Positions 1-6,920 of a stretch of DNA of 16,248 bases are shown here, piece by piece (within the stretch, counting starts at the first letter, position 1; each line of letters starts with the position of its first letter). This DNA is from Pontiellaceae bacterium. GTDB taxonomy: Bacteria; Verrucomicrobiota; Kiritimatiellia; Kiritimatiellales; Tichowtungiaceae. The notes below the pieces were generated by a model. It was not told the DNA's origin. It did not search any database and worked only from the letters and a program-made list of their open reading frames with translations. Made by a program: the position numbers and the translations under genes. The stretch is from the NCBI GenBank assembly GCA_025457785.1, contig JALOTS010000010.1, forward strand, positions 1 through 16,248. The letters are read 5' to 3'.

Positions 1-567
1 TATTCGTACCGGACCTTAACGAAAGTGACACGTTGCCAAAGTGTAAATACCGTTGAAAAATACGTCTATTATCTGGAGGTCTCGTTTTTGTTTTTTTCAC
101 TGCGTCGTTTCTCGTTCAAAGTCCGACAGCAGGCATCCTATAACAAAAAAATATATTGCGTGGACAACGGACTGGCTGTGGCAATGGGTTCCCGAGTGAG
201 TCCTGACGAAGGACGTCTGTTCGAAAATCTTGTCGCTATCGCCCTTTGGCAAGAGACGCTGCGAAGCAACATGGAGTTGTTTTATTGGAAGAATGCGCAA
301 AATGAAGAAGTCGATTTTGTGAAAAAGGAGGGTGCGCAGATCATTGAGCTAATTCAGGTTTGCCGTACCTTGGACGATCCGAAAACCCGGGATCGGGAAG
401 TTCGAGCCTTACTGAAAGCAGGCGATGAACTGCGGTGTCAAAATTTGCTGGTCCTGACCGCCGATCAGGATGAATTGCAGACCGTCGAATGGTTTGGGCT
501 GAAGGGAACGGTTCGGTTTATGCCGCTCTGGAAATGGCTTTTAACGGTAAACAGAAGGATTCTATGA
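1..567 (+). CDS. AAA-type ATPase, DUF4143 family, C-terminal part (5' end outside window)
   Basis: The frame is open from base 1, so the gene starts outside the window; the GTG at 25 is only an internal codon. The visible protein matches the C-terminal half of the AAA_14/DUF4143 ATPases: a short helix-turn-helix-like piece (VNTVEKYVYYLEVSFLFFSL), the 'KKIYCVDNGLAVAMG' strand, 'GRLFENLVAIALW' and a nuclease-like 'LFYWKNAQNEEVDFVKKEG' core resembling the E-V-D-F-V motif of this family. It ends naturally with 'PLWKWLL' plus a few residues. The N-terminal Walker A/B region is not in view. These proteins are common, patchily distributed ATPases with no well-defined cellular role. The stop overlaps the next start by ATGA, so the two genes could be translationally coupled, but the families are unrelated and the overlap may instead mark a rearrangement. 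Family call fairly sure, function unknown. Confidence 0.8.
   Translation, partial: YSYRTLTKVTRCQSVNTVEKYVYYLEVSFLFFSLRRFSFKVRQQASYNKKIYCVDNGLAVAMGSRVSPDEGRLFENLVAIALWQETLRSNMELFYWKNAQNEEVDFVKKEGAQIIELIQVCRTLDDPKTRDREVRALLKAGDELRCQNLLVLTADQDELQTVEWFGLKGTVRFMPLWKWLLTVNRRIL
553..558 (+). promoter_or_regulatory. ribosome binding site deciding the start of the YfhO-like gene
   Basis: AGAAGG lies 5 bases before the ATG at 564, inside the end of the ATPase gene. It supports the ATG at 564 over the upstream in-frame ATG at 489, which would overlap the ATPase by about 80 bases. Confidence 0.5.
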
Positions 568-1724
568 ATGCAGTAAAAAACTTTTTTTGGATCACGACAG
601 GGATTCTGGTTTTATTGATCCTGGCGGCGTTGAGCACGTCGATGAATTATGCGGACGGTCTGGTCGGATTCATGGCGCAGGGCTGGCCGGCGGATGCCGC
701 GAAACGCATTGTTGCCAATCGAAGTCAGGCGCTTTGGCATGCCTCCTTTATGGCGCTTGCGGCTGCGGCGGTTTTTGCTCTGTTTACGTTTCAGAAACTC
801 GCCGGCGCAGTTCGTTATAAAACGGCGATTGCCGCCGCGCTGGTTCTTCTGGTGGCCGGGGATGCGCTGCTTCTTGCCCGGCATTATATTCAGCCGATGC
901 CGTCCGGTTATGTTCAGGCGAATGCGCTCACCGATTACCTCAAGAAAAATCTGGGAACCGGGCGAGTTGCGCTGCTCACTCAGGAGAGCATTTACAATGT
1001 ATGGGTCGGGTTTTTGCTGCCGTACAACCAGATCGACACCTTCAACTTCGCCCAGATGCCGCGCATGCCGGAAGACTACAAAAACTTTTTATCCGCCGGT
1101 TCGAAAAACCCGTTCCGCATGTGGCGGTTTTCTTCTGTGAAATATCTGCTGGGTCCGGCGGCCTTTGAAAAACAACTGCCGCCCGGACAGGTGCAGAAGG
1201 TGTTTGCCTATGATCTGGCCCCCGCCGAACAGGACGGGTTCCGGCTGGTCGCCAACCCGAATGGCGCTCACGCGGTCTTTGAACTGCTCGATTCCGTGCC
1301 GCGTTACACTCTGCTGACCGGCTTTCAGACCGCTGCGGATGATCAGGCGCTCGCCCGTCTGGGCGGAACCGGTCCTCTGTTGAACGGAACACCCGCCGGA
1401 ACGGTTGAGACGGTTCAGTCCCGTCCCGGCTATGTGAGTCTGAAAACTCAGTCCGGCGAACCGGCCATGCTGCGTGTTGCTGAGCGCTGGGATGCGGATT
1501 GGAAAGCCAAGGTGGACGGACAGCCTGCGCCGATTCGGCGGATCGATTATCTCTGTATGGGTGTCGAGCTGCCTGCGGGGGATCACGAGGTCACGCTCTG
1601 CTATTCGCCTTCGCGGTTCTTCTTCTACATGCAGTGCGCCGGCTGCCTGATCCTTTTGTCGGCCCTTACCGCAACCATCCCACGGCAGCGAATCCGTAAC
1701 CAAAGCTTAACTACGCCGGCGTGA
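564..1724 (+). CDS. YfhO-family membrane protein, apparently only the C-terminal half
   Basis: The 386-residue product has hydrophobic segments near residues 8-29, 56-75 and 88-107, then a long soluble domain and a last hydrophobic segment near 354-373. The tail 'ERWDADWKAKVDGQPAPI...GVELPAGDHEVTLCYSP' is the typical closing module of YfhO proteins (W.A.VDG..., pi, lpaG.H.v...Y.P). YfhO proteins are glycosyltransferase-like polytopic proteins that act in the inner membrane on cell-wall or teichoic-type glycosylation; they normally have 800 residues or so with ten or more N-terminal membrane segments holding the catalytic Asp residues. Here that N-terminal half is missing and the position is taken by the ATPase gene, so the product is probably inactive or a remnant. 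The start at 564 follows AGAAGG. Alternative: a naturally short YfhO-like protein. Family call good, intactness doubtful. Confidence 0.7.
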   Translation: MNAVKNFFWITTGILVLLILAALSTSMNYADGLVGFMAQGWPADAAKRIVANRSQALWHASFMALAAAAVFALFTFQKLAGAVRYKTAIAAALVLLVAGDALLLARHYIQPMPSGYVQANALTDYLKKNLGTGRVALLTQESIYNVWVGFLLPYNQIDTFNFAQMPRMPEDYKNFLSAGSKNPFRMWRFSSVKYLLGPAAFEKQLPPGQVQKVFAYDLAPAEQDGFRLVANPNGAHAVFELLDSVPRYTLLTGFQTAADDQALARLGGTGPLLNGTPAGTVETVQSRPGYVSLKTQSGEPAMLRVAERWDADWKAKVDGQPAPIRRIDYLCMGVELPAGDHEVTLCYSPSRFFFYMQCAGCLILLSALTATIPRQRIRNQSLTTPA

Positions 1725-1842
1725 CCTCTCGCGTTTTATTCACATCGCACCTGCCGTGCCCGCCCTGGATATTCATACTGCGTGTAAAGTGTTATTGATT
1801 GCGAAATTCACCGTTCGCGACGCTGGCGGGCTTCACAAAAAA

Positions 1843-1867
1843 ACCGGCGGGTGATTGGCCCGCTGGT
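1843..1867 (-). terminator. hairpin with T-run on the - strand
   Basis: ACCGGCGGG (1843-1851) pairs with CCCGCTGGT (1859-1867), 9 base pairs with one G-T wobble and a 7-base loop. Read on the - strand the stem is followed directly by seven T (complement of the A-run 1837-1843), the form of an intrinsic terminator. No - strand gene is seen just upstream of it, so its use is unclear. Confidence 0.45.
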
Positions 1868-1871
1868 GGCG

Positions 1872-1921
1872 GCAACCGCTTGTTTCCTGAAAAATGAAAG
1901 CGGTTGCGAACATCCTTTTTT
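1872..1921 (+). terminator. possible terminator after the YfhO-like gene
   Basis: GCAACCGCTT (1872-1881) and AAGCGGTTGC (1898-1907) form a perfect 10-bp stem with a 16-base loop. A T-run (1916-1921) follows, 8 bases after the stem, which is farther than in a classical terminator. It is about 150 bases after the YfhO-like stop codon. Confidence 0.45.
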
Positions 1922-1962
1922 GAATCACTCGGTTTTCTCGCCCAAGCCAAAAGAAGCAGTTG

Positions 1963-2010
1963 TCTGCGGATAAACGCAGCGGGGCGCGCAGATGAACACA
2001 GATTTTTTTG
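1963..2010 (+). repeat. degenerate intergenic repeat tract, copy A
   Basis: The tract contains a small hairpin CTGCG-GATAAA-CGCAG (1964-1979) and then GCAGATGAACACAGAT ending in a T-run. It belongs to the same loose family as tracts at 6509, 6921 and 9058: short units of the type CGCAnATnAACAC that recur about every 11-12 bases. Confidence 0.5.
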
Positions 2011-2187
2011 TTGCTCTCGGAAGGGGGGAGACTACTATTCCGCCACTGGTAGCTTCGCAGCGGGGGTGCCTGGGCCGTTGCTTGCAGGTTAGCTCAGCAA
2101 GTTTGTAAAACAGCCGTTTTAATGAAATATCCGTAATCAAACCGGCAAACAGTAAATGATAAATTGAATAAAATAAGGGGAATCGTA

Positions 2188-4650
2188 ATGAAGCAAATAA
2201 AGTTGTCTGTGATTCGAATGTCTTTGGGCTTGTTGGGGCTGCTCCCTGCGTGCGGTGTGTATGCTCAGGGAACAGCGTTTACCTATCAGGGCTGTTTATC
2301 GGACAATGGTGTCGCAGCGGATAATGTTTATGATTTGAAATTCAGTGTTTGGAATGCTGCGGTTGCTTCAGGTCAGATTGGATCAAATTTGACAGTGGTC
2401 GGGGTGAATATCAGCAATGGTCTTTTCAGTGTTGAACTTGATTTCGGTGCGGATGTTTTTACGGGGCCGGATCGGTGGCTGGAAATTGGCGTTCGGACGA
2501 ATGGCGGGAGCGGGTTTACAACGTTGTCTCCCCGGACCGCGATCACGCCGGCGCCTTATGCGATGACGGCAGGGTTTGCGGCTGAAGTTGCCAATGATTC
2601 GATTGGATCTTCTCAAATCGCGGGAAACAGTATTACCTCCTCTGATCTGGCTGATAATTCTGTGGGATCGTCCGAGATTGCTGCGGATACGGTTGGCTCT
2701 TCTGAGATTGCGGCCAGTTCAGTCGGCTCTTCCGAGATCAGTGATAACAGCATTCTGGCTGCTGATATTGCAACGGGCGCTGTGGGGGCAGATGAAATTG
2801 CCGCTGATGCGGTGGGCAGCTCTGAGATTGCCGCTGATGCGGTTGGTTCTTCTGAGATTGCGGCCAATGCGGTTGGCTCTTCCGAAATCAGTGATAACAG
2901 CATTCTGGCTGTTGATATTGCAACTAACGCGGTGGGAGCTTCTGAAATTGAGGATGGATCTGTCGGGACAGCAGAAATTGCAACGGGTGCTGTGGGGGCA
3001 GATGAAATTGCCGCTGATGCGGTGGGCTCTTCTGAGATTGCGGTCAGTGCAGTCGGCTCTTCCGAGATCAGTGATAAAAGCATTCTGGCTGTTGATATTG
3101 CAACGGGTGCTGTGGGGGCAGATGAAATTGCAACGGGAGCTGTGGGCAGCTCTGAGATTGCAGCGGATGCGGTTGGCTCTGCAGAGGTCATTGATGGCAG
3201 TCTGACGGGCAGTGATCTGGCGAATAACACGGTGGGGTCGGCGCAGATTGCGAATACTCTTTCACTTGGTTCCGGCGGTACGAACGGCGCCCTTCATCTA
3301 TACAGTACCGCTTCAAACGGCGCGTCGATATCCTTGTATGGAACAAGCGCCTCCGGGGGCTATCAGTATCTTCGTCAAAACAACGGCCTTACAGGAGTTC
3401 ATCTGGATGGTCAGGATGGTGCAGGTGGCGGTATTATCTATCTCTATAACACGAATGGCAGCTCCCGGCTTGATCTGGATGGGGCGGATGCTGAAAACGG
3501 CGGACGTATAACGATTCATGCTGAAGACGGTAGTGCAACGATCAGTCTGATTGGAGAGAGCTCCGGGGCCGGATTGATTCAGGTAAACAATAATTCTGCT
3601 GCGGACAGGGTGAGTATTGATGGCGAAGGAACGGGATCTGGCGGCGAGATTACATTAAAGAGTTCGAGCGGAACCGCCGTCTCCGTTTTGCAGGCATCAA
3701 GTAATGGTAAGTTGGATTTGCGCACGAGTTCCGGAACGAGTGTGGTGAATCTGAATGCGGCAGGGAACGGCGAATTGATTTTGAGTGATTCGTCCGGACA
3801 AAGTGCTGCAACGTTGGTCGCTGGCACAGGAGGCTATATGTATCTGTACAGCGCAGATGGCCAAAATGGTTTGTATTTTGACGGAGACAGCAGTGGTGCG
3901 GGGGCTATGTATGTTTATAACTCCTCGAATGGAACTCGTATTGCCCTTGATGGAGAAAGTTCAGGATCCGGCGGTCAAATTTCAGTGTATGACGGAGATG
4001 GAACGGAAACCGTCCAAATTTTAGGAGCTGAAGGTGCCGGAGTAGGCTCTCAGATTTTGCTCCGGCAGGCGAATGGAACCACCTCCGTTGAGATTGAAGG
4101 TGAGGTGGGTAGTGGGGGCGGAGGGTATATTCGGCTCTATAATGGTGCGGGTGTCGGAACGATTACACTGAATTCGGATGATGGCGGAGACGGGCGGATT
4201 ACGACGGAGGAACTGCAGATTACCGGCGGATCGGATCTTTCTGAACAATTTGATATCAGTGATGTGCGCGGCACGGTGCAGCCGGGAGCGGTGGTTTGTA
4301 TTGACCCGGAAAATCCGGGGAAACTGGTGGTGAGTTCGTCTGCATACGACCGCACGGTGGCAGGAATCGTCAGCGGTGCCGGCGGAGTAAAACCGGGGCT
4401 GCTGATGGGGCAGGCCGGAACCAGGGCTGATGGCGCGCATGCGGTGGCTCTCACCGGTCGCGCCTATTGTATGGCCCATGCGGATAATGGTCCGATTGAA
4501 CCGGGCGACCTTATTACAACCTCGGATCTGCCGGGCTGTGCGATGAAGGTTACAGATCATAATAAAGCGCAGGGCGCCATTATTGGAAAAGCGATGACGG
4601 GTCTTGAGAGCGGACAGGGGCTCGTCCTCGTGCTGGTCTCGTTGCAATAG
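2188..4650 (+). CDS. secreted repeat-rich fibre-like surface protein
   Basis: The 820-residue product starts at the ATG 2188, behind AGGGG (2176-2180); the TTG at 2164 is upstream of that site. It has a signal peptide (hydrophobic residues 11-26, cleavage probably after VYA-26; LPAC at 19-22 is a weak lipobox alternative). Residues 27 to about 130 form the widespread 'GTAFTYQGxLxDNG...YDLKFSVWNA...LFSVELDFGA...LSPRTAITPAPYAM' N-terminal domain of PVC surface proteins. Residues 136-355 are 22 tandem decapeptides of type A-D-A-V-G-S-S-E-I-A. About residues 356-680 are a dozen or so looser 21-25-residue units (GG..I.LYN..G...I.LDG), suggesting a beta-helical or trimeric fibre shaft. The C-terminal domain (about 680-820) carries 'SDLSEQFDI', 'AYDRTVAGIVSGAGGVKPG' and 'PGDLITTSDLPG', conserved in many fibre-like proteins and resembling tail-fibre tips. 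Role likely adhesion or envelope structure; function is an inference. Confidence 0.85.
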   Translation: MKQIKLSVIRMSLGLLGLLPACGVYAQGTAFTYQGCLSDNGVAADNVYDLKFSVWNAAVASGQIGSNLTVVGVNISNGLFSVELDFGADVFTGPDRWLEIGVRTNGGSGFTTLSPRTAITPAPYAMTAGFAAEVANDSIGSSQIAGNSITSSDLADNSVGSSEIAADTVGSSEIAASSVGSSEISDNSILAADIATGAVGADEIAADAVGSSEIAADAVGSSEIAANAVGSSEISDNSILAVDIATNAVGASEIEDGSVGTAEIATGAVGADEIAADAVGSSEIAVSAVGSSEISDKSILAVDIATGAVGADEIATGAVGSSEIAADAVGSAEVIDGSLTGSDLANNTVGSAQIANTLSLGSGGTNGALHLYSTASNGASISLYGTSASGGYQYLRQNNGLTGVHLDGQDGAGGGIIYLYNTNGSSRLDLDGADAENGGRITIHAEDGSATISLIGESSGAGLIQVNNNSAADRVSIDGEGTGSGGEITLKSSSGTAVSVLQASSNGKLDLRTSSGTSVVNLNAAGNGELILSDSSGQSAATLVAGTGGYMYLYSADGQNGLYFDGDSSGAGAMYVYNSSNGTRIALDGESSGSGGQISVYDGDGTETVQILGAEGAGVGSQILLRQANGTTSVEIEGEVGSGGGGYIRLYNGAGVGTITLNSDDGGDGRITTEELQITGGSDLSEQFDISDVRGTVQPGAVVCIDPENPGKLVVSSSAYDRTVAGIVSGAGGVKPGLLMGQAGTRADGAHAVALTGRAYCMAHADNGPIEPGDLITTSDLPGCAMKVTDHNKAQGAIIGKAMTGLESGQGLVLVLVSLQ
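2593..3252 (+). repeat. 22 tandem 30-bp coding repeats (decapeptide array)
   Basis: In frame with the fibre gene, 22 units of 10 residues follow without a gap. The pattern is x-x-[AS]-[VI]-G-[SA]-[SD]-E-I-[AS]. A higher-order block ('SSEISDNSILAxDIATxAVGAxEI') appears three times, near 2728, 2879 and 3059. Several blocks are almost identical at DNA level, for example 2769-2816 against 2979-3026, which suggests recent duplication or gene conversion inside the array. Confidence 0.9.
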
Positions 4651-4669
4651 ATTACTGCGGGATAAAAAA

Positions 4670-6043
4670 ATGAAAAAAAATAAATGCATAATACCCCGGA
4701 ATTGGCTTTTGGGTCTGCTGCTCGCGCCGGTTTTTCCTGTGCAGCAGGTCTGGTCCCTCGAGCTGCCCATTCGGGTCTCGGTAAACTTTATTCTCAATGC
4801 GTCCAGTAACCGTCCCGCCACGGGGGATCTTAACACCGATGCAGAGGTGAATGCTCTGGTGCAACGGGCTAATGAAATCCTTACAGAGAACAGAACGGAG
4901 TATAAGTTTCAGCTGTTAGGCATCAACGAGGTGGTCGGGGAGTCTGAGTTCTACAATCTGCCATCGGGCGGGAACAACGGCGCCAACCGCGATGCAATCC
5001 GAAACGCCGCCATCGCAGACCCGACCACATGGCATTGGAGAACCGATGCCATCAACATGTACATAAACGGATGCAACCTGGGGTACAGTGCCATCTCCGA
5101 CTTCCCGCCGAACAACAATATCGTGTTTTTCAACCAGTATGCCTACGAGCCTCTCATGCTGCACGAAGTCGGGCATAGTGTGAACCTCTTGCATACGCAT
5201 CAGGGCGGAGGCGATGGCTGTTCCGACACCTTGCCGGACGATCAGGATTGGACCCGGGATCAGATCTCGCAAAACTCCTACGGTTTGAACTATAGCCAGC
5301 TCAATGCCGCGCAGCAGGCCTTAGTGGACAACACCTGGGAAAATCTTATGTCGTACCATGACGTGGACAACACACATATCATCACTCCGCAGCAGGGCGA
5401 CCGGATGAGTACTCAAACTTACACGGATCGGAACTGGCTGCTGACGGATACGCCGGTATACATCAAGGACGGAGCGCCGTCGGCAGGTGCCAACGGGTCG
5501 TGGAACAACCCCTATCCAACCATCCAGGCGGCGATCAATGCAGGGCAGGTCAATAACCGTACTCTGGTTCTGATGGCCAGCAGTTCACATGATAATCCCA
5601 CGTCCGTGCTGGATGCCAACACGGATTTGATCACTCGTCGCGGCTCCTCTACCATCGATGGAAAAATGCGAGATTATGAGGTCGGATACGATCTTGAAAA
5701 TTCAACGAATGCGGCCCTTGCCGCCGCCGTATTGTTATCGCAGAACCTTGCCCGCGAAGGCGATGCTGAGGGTTCTCTGGCAGCCATTCGGAAGGCGGCG
5801 GATCTGGCCAAAGGCAGGGATCGCCTTGCTCTACTGACGGAAATCGGTGATCGTATGAAGGCCAAGGATGAGTTCGACGAAGCGGAACGCTTCTATACCT
5901 TGGCTGCTACCGAATCCGATCAGCCGGCATTAACGGCACGCTTCAGTAAAAAAGCTCAGCAGATGAAGGTGTTGAAGGAGAAAAAGGCGGAAAAGATGCT
6001 TCTTCAATCTCAGAAGGATCCAACAGCTGACGAGGGTAAATAA
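4670..6043 (+). CDS. secreted pappalysin-like (M43-type) zinc metalloprotease with TPR-like tail
   Basis: The 457-residue product starts at ATG 4670, 19 bases after the fibre gene stop; a signal peptide covers about residues 1-29 (WLLGLLLAPVFPV core). The zinc motif is HEVGHSVNLLH, with ligands H165, H169, H175 and catalytic E166; a Met-turn (NLMSYHD, M227) follows 52 residues later. This is the metzincin arrangement of pappalysin-type M43 proteases, with Asn in place of the usual Gly at the eighth motif position. Around residues 262-293 'VYIKDGAPSAGANGSWNNPY' and 'PTIQAAINAG' resemble the start of a pectate-lyase-like beta-helix, but it stops after about 60 residues. The last ~100 residues are helical, TPR-like (AAAVLLSQNLAREGDAEGSL..., AERFYTLAATES) with a charged coiled end. 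It probably cuts a surface or extracellular protein, perhaps the co-encoded fibre protein. Protease call firm, substrate unknown. Confidence 0.82.
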   Translation: MKKNKCIIPRNWLLGLLLAPVFPVQQVWSLELPIRVSVNFILNASSNRPATGDLNTDAEVNALVQRANEILTENRTEYKFQLLGINEVVGESEFYNLPSGGNNGANRDAIRNAAIADPTTWHWRTDAINMYINGCNLGYSAISDFPPNNNIVFFNQYAYEPLMLHEVGHSVNLLHTHQGGGDGCSDTLPDDQDWTRDQISQNSYGLNYSQLNAAQQALVDNTWENLMSYHDVDNTHIITPQQGDRMSTQTYTDRNWLLTDTPVYIKDGAPSAGANGSWNNPYPTIQAAINAGQVNNRTLVLMASSSHDNPTSVLDANTDLITRRGSSTIDGKMRDYEVGYDLENSTNAALAAAVLLSQNLAREGDAEGSLAAIRKAADLAKGRDRLALLTEIGDRMKAKDEFDEAERFYTLAATESDQPALTARFSKKAQQMKVLKEKKAEKMLLQSQKDPTADEGK

Positions 6044-6045
6044 TC

Positions 6046-6477
6046 ATGAAAACGAAGGTTTTTTACAGTACGTTGCTGGGAGTTGGACTGTTGGCCTCCG
6101 GTCTGGTCGCCCAGAATTATTCAATTAAATGGGAAACGATTGATGGCGGTGGCACGACGGCCACCGGCGGTGTTTTTAAAATTACGGGAACAATTGGACA
6201 GCCTGATGCAGTAACGACGGCAGGGGGTTCTTTTAACCTTGCAGGCGGCTTTTGGAGTATTCAACTCATCCAGACGGAAGGAGCTCCGTGGTTGAGTATT
6301 GCTCCGGCCGGCGGCAACCAGATCGTTATATCATGGCCGTCAGGCGCGTCAGGATGGGTTCTGCAGGAAACCTCCTCTCTGACCAATGCATGGGTGAATT
6401 CTGCAAGCGGCTCAACCAATTCGGTCATTTTACCAATGGTCGAAGCGGTCCGCTTCTATCGGTTGCATCGGGAGTAA
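6046..6477 (+). CDS. small secreted protein of the 'TIDGGG' type
   Basis: The 143-residue product starts 2 bases after the protease stop, behind GAGGGT (6034-6039), so it is almost certainly in the same operon. Signal peptide: residues 1-22, cleavage after LVA. The mature start 'YSIKWETIDGGGTTATGGVF' followed by 'ITGTIGQPDA...GGSFNLAGGFWS' is a domain often seen in PVC secreted proteins of unknown role. The second half 'ISWPSGASGWVLQETSSL' and 'VRFYRL' is the common short beta-sandwich module found at the ends of secreted verrucomicrobial proteins. No catalytic residues are recognisable. It may be a surface-anchored or matrix component working with the fibre and protease. Family resemblance is from memory of motif patterns, function unknown. 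Confidence 0.78.
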   Translation: MKTKVFYSTLLGVGLLASGLVAQNYSIKWETIDGGGTTATGGVFKITGTIGQPDAVTTAGGSFNLAGGFWSIQLIQTEGAPWLSIAPAGGNQIVISWPSGASGWVLQETSSLTNAWVNSASGSTNSVILPMVEAVRFYRLHRE

Positions 6478-6508
6478 CGCGGGCTTTTCTTAGATAGAGC
6501 CGGAAGTT

Positions 6509-6555
6509 TAACCGCAAAAAAAACGCAAGGATCACAAAGAGTCCGCGAAGGATAG
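6509..6555 (+). repeat. degenerate intergenic repeat tract, copy B
   Basis: Units ACCGCAAA / AACGCAAGG / ATCACAAAG / TCCGCGAAGGAT follow one another at roughly 10-12 base spacing. It belongs to the same family as the tracts at 1963, 6921 and 9058. Confidence 0.55.
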
Positions 6556-6564
6556 CGTGTAAAA

Positions 6565-6594
6565 GGCGCGGAGCGCCCAGCGCGGCAACGCCGC
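6565..6594. other. two adjacent GC-rich hairpins
   Basis: GGCGC-GGA-GCGCC (6565-6577) and GCGGC-AAC-GCCGC (6582-6594) are two 5-bp stems with 3-base loops, 4 bases apart, followed by AT-rich sequence. They might serve as a termination region for the three-gene surface operon, but no T-run follows. Confidence 0.4.
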
Positions 6595-6615
6595 AATCAA
6601 AACAATAATAATTTA

Positions 6616-6680
6616 GTCAGAATAATTATGGTCAGAATAATTTTCACCCAGACATAGATTTCTTCTCTTATTATTCTGAC
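6616..6680. repeat. GTCAGAATAAT module: two direct and one inverted copy
   Basis: GTCAGAATAAT occurs at 6616-6626 and 6631-6641, and its reverse complement ATTATTCTGAC at 6670-6680. The inverted copy can pair with either direct copy across a 28- or 43-base loop. The layout (two units, spacer, opposing unit) parallels the module at 6774-6859. Confidence 0.6.
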
Positions 6681-6773
6681 AAAACAGGTTGTGTTGAGGG
6701 TTAAATAAAAACGTTCATAAAAAAGAAGAATTTGGCGGATGGTAGTACAAAGAACTCTGCGGACTCTCCATGG

Positions 6774-6859
6774 TTTTGCCCGCAATCATTTTGCCAAACA
6801 TGGATCTTCACCGGATTTTGGAGGAAATCAGGCAAAATCATTATGGGCAAAATGATTGG
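6774..6859. repeat. imperfect inverted repeat with 22-bp arms (GGCAAAAT type)
   Basis: The left arm 6774-6795 and right arm 6831-6852 are complementary at 19 of 22 positions and enclose a 35-base loop. Each arm is itself two half-units of GGCAAAAT(G/C)ATT and GGGCAAAA joined by a short linker; a further TGATTGG follows the right arm. With the module at 6616-6680 this makes two successive foldback units of related design. Confidence 0.65.
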
Positions 6860-6896
6860 AAAACACGGGCCGATTTCCATCAACGTTCCCTTCTTT

Positions 6897-6912
6897 TTTC
6901 CAGCCATTGGAA
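6897..6912 (-). repeat. TTCCAATGGCTGGAAA palindrome, copy 1
   Basis: Read on the - strand this is TTCCAATGGCTGGAAA, a 5-bp stem TTCCA/TGGAA around ATGGC. The identical 16 bases, including the loop, occur on the + strand at 13805-13820 in the hisD leader. Related forms lie at 8226-8242 and 15625-15643. Confidence 0.6.
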
Positions 6913-6920
6913 GAATCATT

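Larger units (their letters stand above)
1725..2187. other. 463-base intergenic region
   Basis: I see no convincing gene here. The small open frames at 1904-2092 (+) and 1925-2140 (-) have no family resemblance and no ribosome binding site. The region holds a double hairpin (1843-1907) and one degenerate 'GATAAACGCAG/GCAGATGAACACAGAT' tract (1963-2010). The last 90 bases are AT-rich and probably contain the promoter of the fibre-protein gene, but no -35/-10 pair stands out clearly. Confidence 0.6.

Noticed and set aside
489..563. Upstream ATG 489 as start of the YfhO-like gene
   Set aside because: It would overlap the ATPase gene by about 80 bases, and the added residues lie antigenic to no known domain; ATG 564 has AGAAGG at good distance. 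The extra residues might still be a relic of the lost N-terminus.
2089..2118. GGTTAGCTCAG, reminiscent of a tRNA D-arm
   Set aside because: No acceptor, anticodon or T-arm could be fitted around it.
2613..3230. 205-codon - strand frame opposite the decapeptide array
   Set aside because: Its repeats simply mirror the 30-bp coding repeats of the fibre gene; no start signal or secretion signal.
4021..4836. 271-codon - strand frame across the fibre/protease junction
   Set aside because: Spans two real + strand genes antisense; Arg/His-rich shadow.
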